Assembly (NCBI RefSeq): GCF_900116515.1
Contig: NZ_FPBA01000001.1
Location: 62,001 to 126,000 of the forward strand
DNA from: Geodermatophilus amargosae
GTDB lineage: Bacteria; Actinomycetota; Actinomycetes; Mycobacteriales; Geodermatophilaceae
DNA length: 64,000 bases
Direction of reading: 5' to 3'
How positions within the stretch are numbered: position 1 is the first letter of the stretch; each line of letters begins with the position of its first letter. Position numbers and translations under genes: made by a program. The notes under the pieces are model-generated. The model saw only the letters and a list, made by a program, of their open reading frames with translations. It was not told the origin of the DNA and made no database searches. Below are positions 7,295-14,511 of this stretch, one piece after another.

Positions 7295-8259
7295 CGGAGC
7301 TCCCGTCCGGTCAGGCTGAGGAAGACGTCCTCGAGGCTCGGCTCGCCGATCCGCACGCCGGTGAGCCGGGCGCCGCGGGCGGTGAGCACCTCCGACACCG
7401 GCCCGACCGTGCCTGCGGCGTCGGTGGAGAGGTACAGCCGCGCCCGCAGGCCCGCAGCGTCGGCGACCGGCTCCACCCGCTCGGCCTGCGGCAGCGCCGC
7501 GAGCGCGGCGAGCACCGCCTCGTCGCTGTCCCCGGGGGCGCGCTCGACGTCGACGTCGAGGGTCGCGCTGCCGGGCAGCGAGCGGGTGAGCGCGGCAGGG
7601 GTGTCCAGTGCCAGCAGCCGGCCGTGGTCCATGATCCCGACCCGGTCGGCCAGCGCCGCCGCCTCGTCCATGTCGTGCGTGGTGATCACCACGGTCACCC
7701 CGCTGTCGCGCAGCTCGCGCACCCGCTCCCAGACGAACAGCCGGGCCTGCGGGTCCAGGCCGGTGCTCGGCTCGTCGAGGAACACCACTTGCGGGGCGTG
7801 CATCAGCGCGCGGGCGATGAGCAGCCGCTGCGCCATGCCGCCGGAGTAGTCGTCGACCTTGTCGCCGCCGCGGTCGCCGAGGCCCAGGCGGTCGAGCAGC
7901 TCGTCGGCCCGGCGGTTGCGCTCGGCCCGGCCCATGCCGTGGTAAGCGGCGTGGAAGACGAGGTTCTGCCGCGCGGTCAGCGAGCGGTCGAGGTTGGAGC
8001 GCTGGGGCACCACCGACAGCCGGCTGCGCGCGGTGACCGGGTCGGCTGCCACGTCGACCCCGGCCACGCGCGCCGTCCCGCCGGTGGGCAGCACCCGGGT
8101 GGTGAGGACGCCGATCGTCGTCGTCTTGCCGGCTCCGTTCGGACCGAGCAGGCCGAAGACCTCACCGCGCTCGACCGTGAAGCTCACCCCGGCGACGGCG
8201 TCGACCGGACGGCCGGGATAGCGCTTGACCAGGTCGGTGACCTCCACGGCGGCGTCCAT
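7291..8259 (-). CDS. ABC transporter ATP-binding protein (DrrA-like)
   Basis: 322 aa. Walker A is GPNGAGKTTTIGVL, the Q-loop region VVPQRSNLDRSLT, the signature YSGGMAQRLLIARAL, Walker B VVFLDEPSTGLDP and the H-loop ITTHD. The C-terminal 100 residues form the extra regulatory domain common in drug and antibiotic exporters. It starts at ATG 8259 and is the first gene of a two-gene operon with the ABC-2 permease downstream. It would supply ATP hydrolysis at the inner face of the membrane. Confidence 0.9.
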   Translation of the reverse strand: MDAAVEVTDLVKRYPGRPVDAVAGVSFTVERGEVFGLLGPNGAGKTTTIGVLTTRVLPTGGTARVAGVDVAADPVTARSRLSVVPQRSNLDRSLTARQNLVFHAAYHGMGRAERNRRADELLDRLGLGDRGGDKVDDYSGGMAQRLLIARALMHAPQVVFLDEPSTGLDPQARLFVWERVRELRDSGVTVVITTHDMDEAAALADRVGIMDHGRLLALDTPAALTRSLPGSATLDVDVERAPGDSDEAVLAALAALPQAERVEPVADAAGLRARLYLSTDAAGTVGPVSEVLTARGARLTGVRIGEPSLEDVFLSLTGRELR

Positions 8260-8300
8260 CTCCGGCCATGGTGCCACTCCGCGGTCGGGGTGCCGCTGCC

Positions 8301-8690
8301 TTATGCCGTCGGCGCAGCGGCCGCGGAGAGGGCCTCGTCGACGGTGGGCATCGAGCCGGAGGCCGGCAGGGCCCGGTTGCCGAAGGAGGACAGCCGCGGC
8401 CCCCAGCGGCGCATCGCCGTCCGGTGCGGATCGGTGCGCGCGAACGTCCGCATCGTCGTCTGGTCGTCCCACCACGAGACGGTGGCGAAGTACAGACGCA
8501 GCGGCTGCGCGCGCAGCAGTGCCGAGCGCGCGCCCGGGGACCGGGAGACCTGCCGCAGGATCGTCAGCGAGGTCACCATGAAGGCGGGCACGTCGCGCAG
8601 GCGGCGCAGCCGGAGCTCGGTGAGCAGGACGACGCCGGGGCCGTCGAACGTCCGGCGGGCGGTCCACGGCAGATCCGGGATGACGGGCAC
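8301..8690 (-). CDS. Small ABM/DUF3291-like protein
   Basis: 129 aa. The central RLYFATVSWWDDQTTMRTFARTDPHRTAMRRWG resembles the ferredoxin-like antibiotic biosynthesis monooxygenase/DUF3291 fold, where a strand plus a W-x-D-x-x-x-M helix is typical. I cannot name a substrate. The GTG at 8690 has GGAGG 5 nt upstream. It is divergent from the TetR gene, and one of two 16-nt operators (8700-8715) sits directly over its initiation region, so the TetR protein very probably represses it. Confidence 0.65.
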   Translation of the reverse strand: MPVIPDLPWTARRTFDGPGVVLLTELRLRRLRDVPAFMVTSLTILRQVSRSPGARSALLRAQPLRLYFATVSWWDDQTTMRTFARTDPHRTAMRRWGPRLSSFGNRALPASGSMPTVDEALSAAAAPTA

Positions 8691-8699
8691 GGGAGCCTC

Positions 8700-8748
8700 C
8701 TTAACAGGTGTAAAGCGACCGTACGCCCGCTGCTTTACACATGTAAAG
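8700..8748. promoter_or_regulatory. Two TetR-type operators in a divergent promoter
   Basis: Site A is CTTAACAGGTGTAAAG (8700-8715) and site B is CTTTACACATGTAAAG (8733-8748). Read on one strand both follow CTTTACANNTGTWAAG. Site A lies just upstream of the small ABM-like gene. Site B ends 7 nt before the TetR start, whose mRNA may therefore be almost leaderless. Confidence 0.75.
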
Positions 8749-8755
8749 TGCCAAT

Positions 8756-9313
8756 GTGCCCCGGGACCTCCGCAGTGACCTGCTCGCCGCCGCCGGCACG
8801 CTCGTCGAGCGGAACGGGTCGGTCGAGGCCGTGTCGCTGCGCGGGGTCGCGCGGGAGGCCGGCGTGAGCGCACCCGCCGTCTACGGGCACTTCGCCGACC
8901 TCGGGGTCCTCCTCGACGCCGTGGTCGCACACGGGTTCACCGACCTCGTGGCCGCGGTCCGCGCGGCCACCGACGGGGTCCCCGACCCCGTCGAGCGGCT
9001 GCTGGCCGGCTGCGGCGCCTACGTGCGCTGCGGGTTGTCGGCGCCGGGCCGCTACCGCGCGATGTTCGGCTCCCGCCAGGTGCCCGCCGGGGCGGCCGCG
9101 TTCGACGTCCTGGTCGACGCCGTGGGCGCCTGCGTGCAGGCCGGCCGGTCGGCCAGCCGCGACCCCCGGGCCGACGCCACGCTGGTGTGGACGGCGCTGC
9201 ACGGCCTGGTCACGCTGTGGGCCGGCTGGGTCGACCGTCCCGGGCCGGACCTCGACGCCCAGGTCGACGCGCTGGTCAGACGGCTGGCACTGGTCGACGA
9301 CGGGAGCGCTTGA
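8756..9313 (+). CDS. TetR-family transcriptional regulator (WHG-domain type)
   Basis: 185 aa. The N-terminal HTH is recognisable (LLAAAGTLVERNGSVEAVSL, then VAREAGVSAPAVYGHFADLG). The C-terminal ligand domain (YRAMFGSRQVPAGAAAFDVL, later TLVWTALHGLVTLWAGW) matches the TetR_C_13/WHG type. GTG at 8756 has no clear Shine-Dalgarno site, and operator B lies immediately upstream, fitting a self-repressed, possibly leaderless transcript. Its likely targets are itself and the divergent small gene. The last 38 bases overlap the opposite-strand GGDEF fragment. Confidence 0.87.
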   Translation: MPRDLRSDLLAAAGTLVERNGSVEAVSLRGVAREAGVSAPAVYGHFADLGVLLDAVVAHGFTDLVAAVRAATDGVPDPVERLLAGCGAYVRCGLSAPGRYRAMFGSRQVPAGAAAFDVLVDAVGACVQAGRSASRDPRADATLVWTALHGLVTLWAGWVDRPGPDLDAQVDALVRRLALVDDGSA

Positions 9314-9557
9314 CCTCGTACACCGCCGCGTCGGCCCGGCAGAGCAGGCTGTCGGCGTCGTCGCCGCGCCGGGAGAGGGCCACGCCGGTGCTCGAGCGCA
9401 GCGGAGGCCCGCCGTCGGTCGGGGTCGCCAGGGCCGCGGTGATGCGGTCGACCGGGCGCTGCGCGGCCGACCCGGTGGCGGTGCCGGGGCACAGGACGAC
9501 GAGCTCGTCGCCTCCGATGCGCGCCACGGTGTCAGGGCCGCGGCCGGGACGTTCCCC
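9276..9557 (-). pseudogene. Truncated GGDEF (diguanylate cyclase) fragment
   Basis: Reads RPGRGPDTVARIGGDELVVL, the core of a GGDEF domain including GGDEL, and ends with LLCRADAAVYEVKRSRRR, the usual end of such domains. Everything upstream of the active-site region is missing: only about 93 codons can be read, against about 160 for a whole domain, and the preceding DNA belongs to the TMEM165-type gene. No start context is convincing. It overlaps the 3' end of the TetR gene. It looks like the stump of a lost cyclase. Confidence 0.7.
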
Positions 9558-9560
9558 CGA

Positions 9561-10160
9561 TCAGGTGAGGGCGCGGACGGTCTCCACGACGGCGAACACG
9601 GCGAAGACGACGAACAGCACCGCGGCCACCCGGCGGATCAGCGCCACCGGCAGCCGGTCGGCCAGCGTCTTGCCGAGGAACACCGCCAGGCCCGACACCG
9701 TGAGCAGGGCCGCCCAGGCGCCGATGAAGACCGACAGCGGCGCGTCGAAGCGGGCGGCAAGGCCGGCGGTGGCCAGCTGGGACAGGTCGCCCCACTCCGC
9801 GGCGAACAGCACGCCGAAGGAGACGGCGGCCGCGCGCAGGAACGACGTCCGCTCCCGGGTCTCGGCGGCCTCCCCGCCGTCCTCGGGCCCCTCGGACGCG
9901 CTGCGCCACAGCAACACCGCGCCGACGAGGAAGAGCACCGCCACGACGCCGCTGACCAGTGCCGGCGGCAGCAGGGACAGCAGGCTGCCGGCGGTGACGG
10001 CGATGGCGACCTGCACGCCGAACGCGGTGCCGACGCCGACGAACACCGGCAGCGGCGCGAACCGGGTGGCCAGGACGAGACTCGCGAACAGCGTCTTGTC
10101 CGGCAGCTCCACCGGCAGCACGAGGGCGAACGCCGTCAGCACGACGGACAGGACGATCAC
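9561..10160 (-). CDS. TMEM165/GDT1 (UPF0016) family cation exporter
   Basis: 199 aa membrane protein with about six helices in two homologous halves. Each half carries a version of the family motif E-x-G-D-K/R-T/S: ELPDKTLFASLVLATR near residue 18 and EWGDLSQLATAGLAAR near residue 123. Relatives export Mn2+ (bacterial MneA) or exchange Ca2+/Mn2+ for H+. A yybP-ykoY riboswitch lies in its leader, which supports manganese as the substrate. GTG at 10160 follows a GAAGAGAG stretch; upstream in-frame starts would place coding over the riboswitch. Confidence 0.87.
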   Translation of the reverse strand: MIVLSVVLTAFALVLPVELPDKTLFASLVLATRFAPLPVFVGVGTAFGVQVAIAVTAGSLLSLLPPALVSGVVAVLFLVGAVLLWRSASEGPEDGGEAAETRERTSFLRAAAVSFGVLFAAEWGDLSQLATAGLAARFDAPLSVFIGAWAALLTVSGLAVFLGKTLADRLPVALIRRVAAVLFVVFAVFAVVETVRALT

Positions 10161-10231
10161 GGGCGCTCTCTTCCGCTCGGCACGGCCGGGCGGGGGCGCG
10201 TGCCTCCGACCGGCAGCGCGACGACTGCTCC

Positions 10232-10345
10232 GGCCGAAGGTCTCGCCCACCCGCGCGGGGCGCGGGCCCGCTGACCGGGCGGCTCCCGCGGGAGCCGCCA
10301 GCATGTCGACCAGCGGACGGGGGGCTACTCCCCTTCTCGGGCGCC
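10232..10345 (-). promoter_or_regulatory. yybP-ykoY (manganese) riboswitch
   Basis: On the minus strand the leader contains AAGGGGAGTAGCC (near 10338-10325) and, about 80 nt later, GAGACCTTCGG (10244-10234). These are the two most conserved blocks of the yybP-ykoY RNA, and AAGG/CCTT between them can form P1. A GC-rich helix (GGCGGCTCC with GGAGCCGCC) sits between, as in the variable P2/P3 region. The class senses Mn2+ and turns on Mn exporters, matching the gene downstream. The region 10345-10479 holds nothing else I recognise. Confidence 0.82.
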
Positions 10346-10479
10346 AACCCTAGACGACGGGGACGCGTAATCCCGGTGCGCGCAGGTGTGTGCCCCGTTA
10401 CCGTCGCGCCGTGCCGTTCCGTTGACGCCCTGACCGGATCCCCCTCCCGCCGGCCGCGCGGCCACTGGCCCGCCTGGCC

Positions 10480-11592
10480 GTGGCCTGGACCGCGCTGTCC
10501 GGGCTGGCTCCCGTCTATCCGCTGTACGCACTGCTGTTCCTCGACACCGGGCTCTCGGCGGCGCAGGTGTCGGGCCTGTTCGCCCTGTGGTCGGTCACCG
10601 GCCTGCTGGCCGAGGTGCCCACCGGCGTGCTGGCCGACCGCTGGTCGCGCCGCGGCGCGCTGGTCCTGGCCGGCGTCCTCGAGGCCGCCGGGTTCGTCGT
10701 CTGGACGGTGGCGCCCGGGCTGCCCGGCTTCGCCGCCGGGTTCGTCGTCTGGGGCGTCGGGGGCGCGCTGGTGTCCGGCGCCGCCGAGGCGTTGGTCTAC
10801 GAGGGCCTGGCCGCCGCCGGCGCGGAGGACGCGTTCGTCCGGGTCCAGGGCGCGACGACGGCCACCGAGCTGCTCGTGCAGGTGCCCACCGCGCTGCTGG
10901 CCGGAGCGCTGGTCGAGGCCGGCGGCCACGTGCTGGTCGGGTGGGTGAGCGTGGGCGTCTGCCTGGCGGCCGCGGCGCTGGCCACCCGGTTCCCCGAGAC
11001 CGCGCCCACGGAGGGCGACGACGGGGAGAGGAGCCTGCGCTCGGCCGTGGGCGAGGCGCTGCGCCGGCCGTCGCTGCGGCTGGCCGTCGTCGCCGTCGCG
11101 CTGCTCGGCGGCCTCGACGCGCTGGAGGAGTACTTCCCGGTCATGGCGCGCGATCACGGCGTGCCGACGGAGCTCGTGCCCACCGCGGTCCTCGTCGTCG
11201 CGCTGGCGGGAGCGGCGGGCGCCGCGCTGGCCGACCGGCTGGCGCGGCTGCCGTCCCGGGCGCTGCCGGCCCTGCTGACCGTCTCCGCGGGGCTGCTGGC
11301 GGTGGGGGCGCTGGCCGGGACGGCCGTGGCGCTGGCCGCCGTCGCGCTGTCCTACGGCCTGTACCTCGCCGTGCTGGTGGTGGGGGAGGCGCGGCTGCAG
11401 GAGCAGGTGCCGGGCGCGGCGCGGGCCACCGTCACCTCGGTGGCGGGCCTGGGCATCGAGCTGGCGTCGCTGCTGGTCTTCGGCGCGTGGGCGCTCGGGT
11501 CGGCGCTCGCCGTCGCGGTGCTGTTCCTCGCCGTCGTCCCCGTCGTCGCCCTCGGCCTGTCCTCCCGGGCGAGGAGCCAGGCGCAGAGGTGA
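10480..11592 (+). CDS. MFS transporter
   Basis: 370 aa with roughly ten to twelve hydrophobic helices. The motif LLAEVPTGVLADRWSRRGAL after helix 2 is the MFS motif A (G-x-L-A-D-R-x-G-R-R). The C-terminal half repeats it weakly (GAAGAALADRLARLP). Length is a little short for MFS, and the first helix begins almost at the start, so a non-ATG codon a few residues upstream is possible; an in-frame stop at 10423 limits the extension. Substrate is unknown. Confidence 0.8.
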   Translation: MAWTALSGLAPVYPLYALLFLDTGLSAAQVSGLFALWSVTGLLAEVPTGVLADRWSRRGALVLAGVLEAAGFVVWTVAPGLPGFAAGFVVWGVGGALVSGAAEALVYEGLAAAGAEDAFVRVQGATTATELLVQVPTALLAGALVEAGGHVLVGWVSVGVCLAAAALATRFPETAPTEGDDGERSLRSAVGEALRRPSLRLAVVAVALLGGLDALEEYFPVMARDHGVPTELVPTAVLVVALAGAAGAALADRLARLPSRALPALLTVSAGLLAVGALAGTAVALAAVALSYGLYLAVLVVGEARLQEQVPGAARATVTSVAGLGIELASLLVFGAWALGSALAVAVLFLAVVPVVALGLSSRARSQAQR

Positions 11593-11721
11593 GTCGCCCT
11601 GCGAGGCGGCGGGAGGAGGGGGCCCGGAGGGTCCCGCGATCGAGCGCCGGGAGGGGCTCAGCGCGGCCGGGGGACGGCACCTGGCCGCGGTGGTGTCCGG
11701 TAGGACGGCGGTGCCATCGCC

Positions 11722-14511
11722 CTACCTCGCTGTCCGTCTCGCGATGCGGGCGGCGAAGACGCCGGCGGCGTGGCCGTTGTCGATGTTGCTGACGACGACG
11801 CCCGGCGAGGCCGAGTTGAGCATCGTCAGCAGCGCCCCGAACCCCCCGAAGGAGCCCGGCTGCCCGGTCGAGGTGGGCACCGCGACGATCGGCACGTCGG
11901 TCATCGCGCCCACCGTCGCCGCCAGCGTGGCGTCCAGGCCCGCGACCACGACGAGGCAGTCGACGTCGTCGAGCAGGGTGCGGTCGGTGAGCAGCGGCGG
12001 CAGCCGGCTGCCGCCGACGTCGTCGACCCGCACGACCTCGGTGCCGGTCACCCGCGCGACGAACGCGGCCTCCGCGGCGACCGACGCGTCGGCCGTCCCG
12101 GCGCACAGGACGCCGACCCGGCCCCGCGGCTCGGGCACGGGGCCGACGGCGGCCGACATCGCCGCGGCGTCGACGGTGGTGGACCCGTCGTGGGCGCCGG
12201 CCAGCGCGACCAGCGCGTCGGCGCTGGCCCGCACCACCAGCGCGGGCCGGTCGGGGTGCGCGGCGCGGGTCTCGCGGACCAGGGCGAGCACCTGCTCGGT
12301 GGTGCGGCCCACGCCCCAGATGACGTCGGGCTCGGCCGGCGCCGGACGGGCCGGCGCCGACGGCTTGGCCGGGTCGGGCGTGGGGGCGAGCGCCGGCTGG
12401 CCCGGGCTGCCCAGCGACAGCGGCGGGTCGGCCAACAGCGAGGCGAAGCCGCCCACCGGGTCCAGCGGCGAGGACTGCACCGGCCCGACCCGGACGGCGG
12501 CCGGCCGGGCGGCTTCCCGCCCGCCCGCGCCCTGCGCCGGGGCGTCGGCACGGGCGTCGGCCGGGGCGTCGGGCGCCCGGGTCTGGGTGACCGCCGAGAG
12601 CCGGACGACGCGGTCGCGGCCGCTGCGCTTGGCGTCGTAGAGGACGCCGTCGGCGGCGGCGAACAGCGTGCGGCGGTCGTCGCCGCGCGTGGCCGAGGCG
12701 ATGCCGACGCTGATCGTGACCGGCACGGTCACCCCGAGCGCCGCCCAGTCGTGGGCGGCGACGGCGCGGCGGATCCGCTCGAGCGCCCGCTCGGCCTGCT
12801 CGGCGGTGGTGTCGGGCAGCAGGACGACGAACTCGTCACCGGCCCACCGGCACACCTCGTCGGTGTCGCGGCACCCGGCCAGCAGCAGCTCGGCGACCGC
12901 GCGCAGCACCGCGTCGCCGCCGGGGTGGCCGACGGCGTCGTTGATGGACTTGAACCGGTCGACGTCGACGACGGCCAGCGCCGGCGTGGTGCCCGCGGTG
13001 AGCAGGCCGTCGAGCCGCGCCTCGGCGTAGCGGCGGTTGGGCAGGTGGGTGAGCGGGTCCTCGTAGGCCTGGCGGCGCAGCTGCCCGGCGGCGCGCTCGT
13101 TCTCCAGCAGGCTCTTGCGCCGGCCGAACAGCTCCACCCAGCGGGTGCGCCGCTCGTCGACCCGGTCCAGCTCGTCGGCGAGGTAGGCCTGCAGGTAGGG
13201 CAGCGCGCGGCCGGCGTCGTCGAGCTCGGCGTGCAGCGTGCACAGCTCGCGCAGCGCGGCCCGGCGCAGCCGCGGCAGGCCGTGCTCGGTGGCCAGCGCG
13301 AGTGCCTTGGCCAGCTGCTCGTCGGCGCCCCGGCCGTCGCCCTGCCGGCGCAGCGCGCGACCGAGCGCGAGCAGGGCCGAGGCCAGCAGCGCGCGGTCGC
13401 CGGCGGCGCTGGTGATCCGCACGGCGGCCCGCAGGGGGCCGGTGGCGGCGGCGTGCTCGCCCAGCCCGACCAGCGCCCAGCCGTGCACGACCTGCGCGGA
13501 CACGATGCCGTCGGCGTCGGGCGGCAGCTGGGCCAGGGCCTGCTCGGCCAGCCGGCGGCTCTCGGCGAAGTGCGGGACGGCGGCCTCGGGCTCGCCGTCG
13601 TCGAGCAGCGCCTCGCCCAGCTCCGCGCACAGTGCACCGAGGCAGGTGGCGGCGTTGGCGACGAGGACGTCGGGGTCGCCGTCGTCGGGGCCGAGCGTGC
13701 CCTGCCCGGCGGCGGCGGTGGCCGCCTCCAGTGCGCGGCGCTGGTAGTCCAGTGCCAGCGGCATGAGCTCGAGGTCGGCGAGGACACCGGCCAGCGTGCC
13801 CAGGGTGTCGACGAGCAGCGCGTCGGGCGGCAGGGCGGGGTCGAGCAGGCTGGCCGCCTCGACCGCCTCGTCCATCGCCGCGTCGATGCGGCGCGAGAGC
13901 AGCTCGATGCGGGCGTGCCGGGCCAGGCCGGCGGCCCGCTGCAGGTCGTCGTCGGCGGCGTCGAAGGCGGCCTTCGCCGAGCGCACGAGGGCGATGGCGA
14001 GGGCGGCGTGCGACGCGGACTCCGAGCGCGGGTCGCCGTCGCCGGCGTCGCGGCCGGCGGGGCCGTCGTCGGCGCGGTCGAAGAGGTCGGCGACGCCGGC
14101 GTGCAGGTCGAGCGACTCGGTCGCCTCCGGGGCGTCCAGCGGCTCGCCGACGAGGGTGAACCCGGCGACGCGAAGCCTGCGGACCAGCAGCTCGGCGCGC
14201 AGGGTGTCGGCCCAGGCGCGGCCGAGGGAGGGCTCGTCGTCGCGCGCGGCGGCCGTGGAGGCGGCGCCGGCCTCGTAGGGCCCGGCACCGTACGGCGAGG
14301 AGGGGTCGACGACCGACAGCAGCCGCTCGGCGTCGTCGAGCTGCCAGTTGGCGAGGGCGGCGGTCACCCGGTGGTGCAGGGCTCCCGGTGGCACGAGCGC
14401 ACTGTGCACGCCGTCGGGCGGGGATGCGAGCACCGGTCCGCGGGCACGCCGTGTGGCGCCGGTCGCGTCGTCCGTCGCGTCACTGGCGTCCCAGGTGCGT
14501 CCCGCGCTCAC
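11722..14511 (-). CDS. Helical-repeat GGDEF protein fused to a LarB-like domain
   Basis: 929 aa in one uninterrupted frame. Residues about 45-470 are all-helical TPR-like repeats. Residues about 483-640 form a GGDEF domain (YEDPLTHLPNRR start, RDTD inhibitory site, active site AGDEF at 557-561), expected to make c-di-GMP. A Pro/Ala-rich linker (about 645-725) leads to a LarB-like, PurE-fold domain from EPDVIWGVGRTTEQVL (727) to the end, including LCAGTADASVAAEAAF and SNIDNGHAAGVFAA. LarB carboxylates nicotinic acid adenine dinucleotide in nickel-pincer cofactor synthesis. Here the catalytic cysteine position is Ala901 and the catalytic glutamate position is Asp860, so enzymatic activity is doubtful. 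GTG start overlaps the upstream cyclase stop by 4 bp. Confidence 0.85.
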   Translation of the reverse strand: MSAGRTWDASDATDDATGATRRARGPVLASPPDGVHSALVPPGALHHRVTAALANWQLDDAERLLSVVDPSSPYGAGPYEAGAASTAAARDDEPSLGRAWADTLRAELLVRRLRVAGFTLVGEPLDAPEATESLDLHAGVADLFDRADDGPAGRDAGDGDPRSESASHAALAIALVRSAKAAFDAADDDLQRAAGLARHARIELLSRRIDAAMDEAVEAASLLDPALPPDALLVDTLGTLAGVLADLELMPLALDYQRRALEAATAAAGQGTLGPDDGDPDVLVANAATCLGALCAELGEALLDDGEPEAAVPHFAESRRLAEQALAQLPPDADGIVSAQVVHGWALVGLGEHAAATGPLRAAVRITSAAGDRALLASALLALGRALRRQGDGRGADEQLAKALALATEHGLPRLRRAALRELCTLHAELDDAGRALPYLQAYLADELDRVDERRTRWVELFGRRKSLLENERAAGQLRRQAYEDPLTHLPNRRYAEARLDGLLTAGTTPALAVVDVDRFKSINDAVGHPGGDAVLRAVAELLLAGCRDTDEVCRWAGDEFVVLLPDTTAEQAERALERIRRAVAAHDWAALGVTVPVTISVGIASATRGDDRRTLFAAADGVLYDAKRSGRDRVVRLSAVTQTRAPDAPADARADAPAQGAGGREAARPAAVRVGPVQSSPLDPVGGFASLLADPPLSLGSPGQPALAPTPDPAKPSAPARPAPAEPDVIWGVGRTTEQVLALVRETRAAHPDRPALVVRASADALVALAGAHDGSTTVDAAAMSAAVGPVPEPRGRVGVLCAGTADASVAAEAAFVARVTGTEVVRVDDVGGSRLPPLLTDRTLLDDVDCLVVVAGLDATLAATVGAMTDVPIVAVPTSTGQPGSFGGFGALLTMLNSASPGVVVSNIDNGHAAGVFAARIARRTAR

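Noticed and set aside
9532-11157. 541-codon minus-strand frame overlapping the MFS gene
   Set aside because: It is antisense to the MFS transporter and off-frame with the TMEM165-type gene; no domain visible.
11722-12333. LarB-like domain as a separate gene with its own start
   Set aside because: No stop separates it from the GGDEF part, and no ribosome site with a start stands out in the Pro/Ala linker; a single fusion is the simpler reading.
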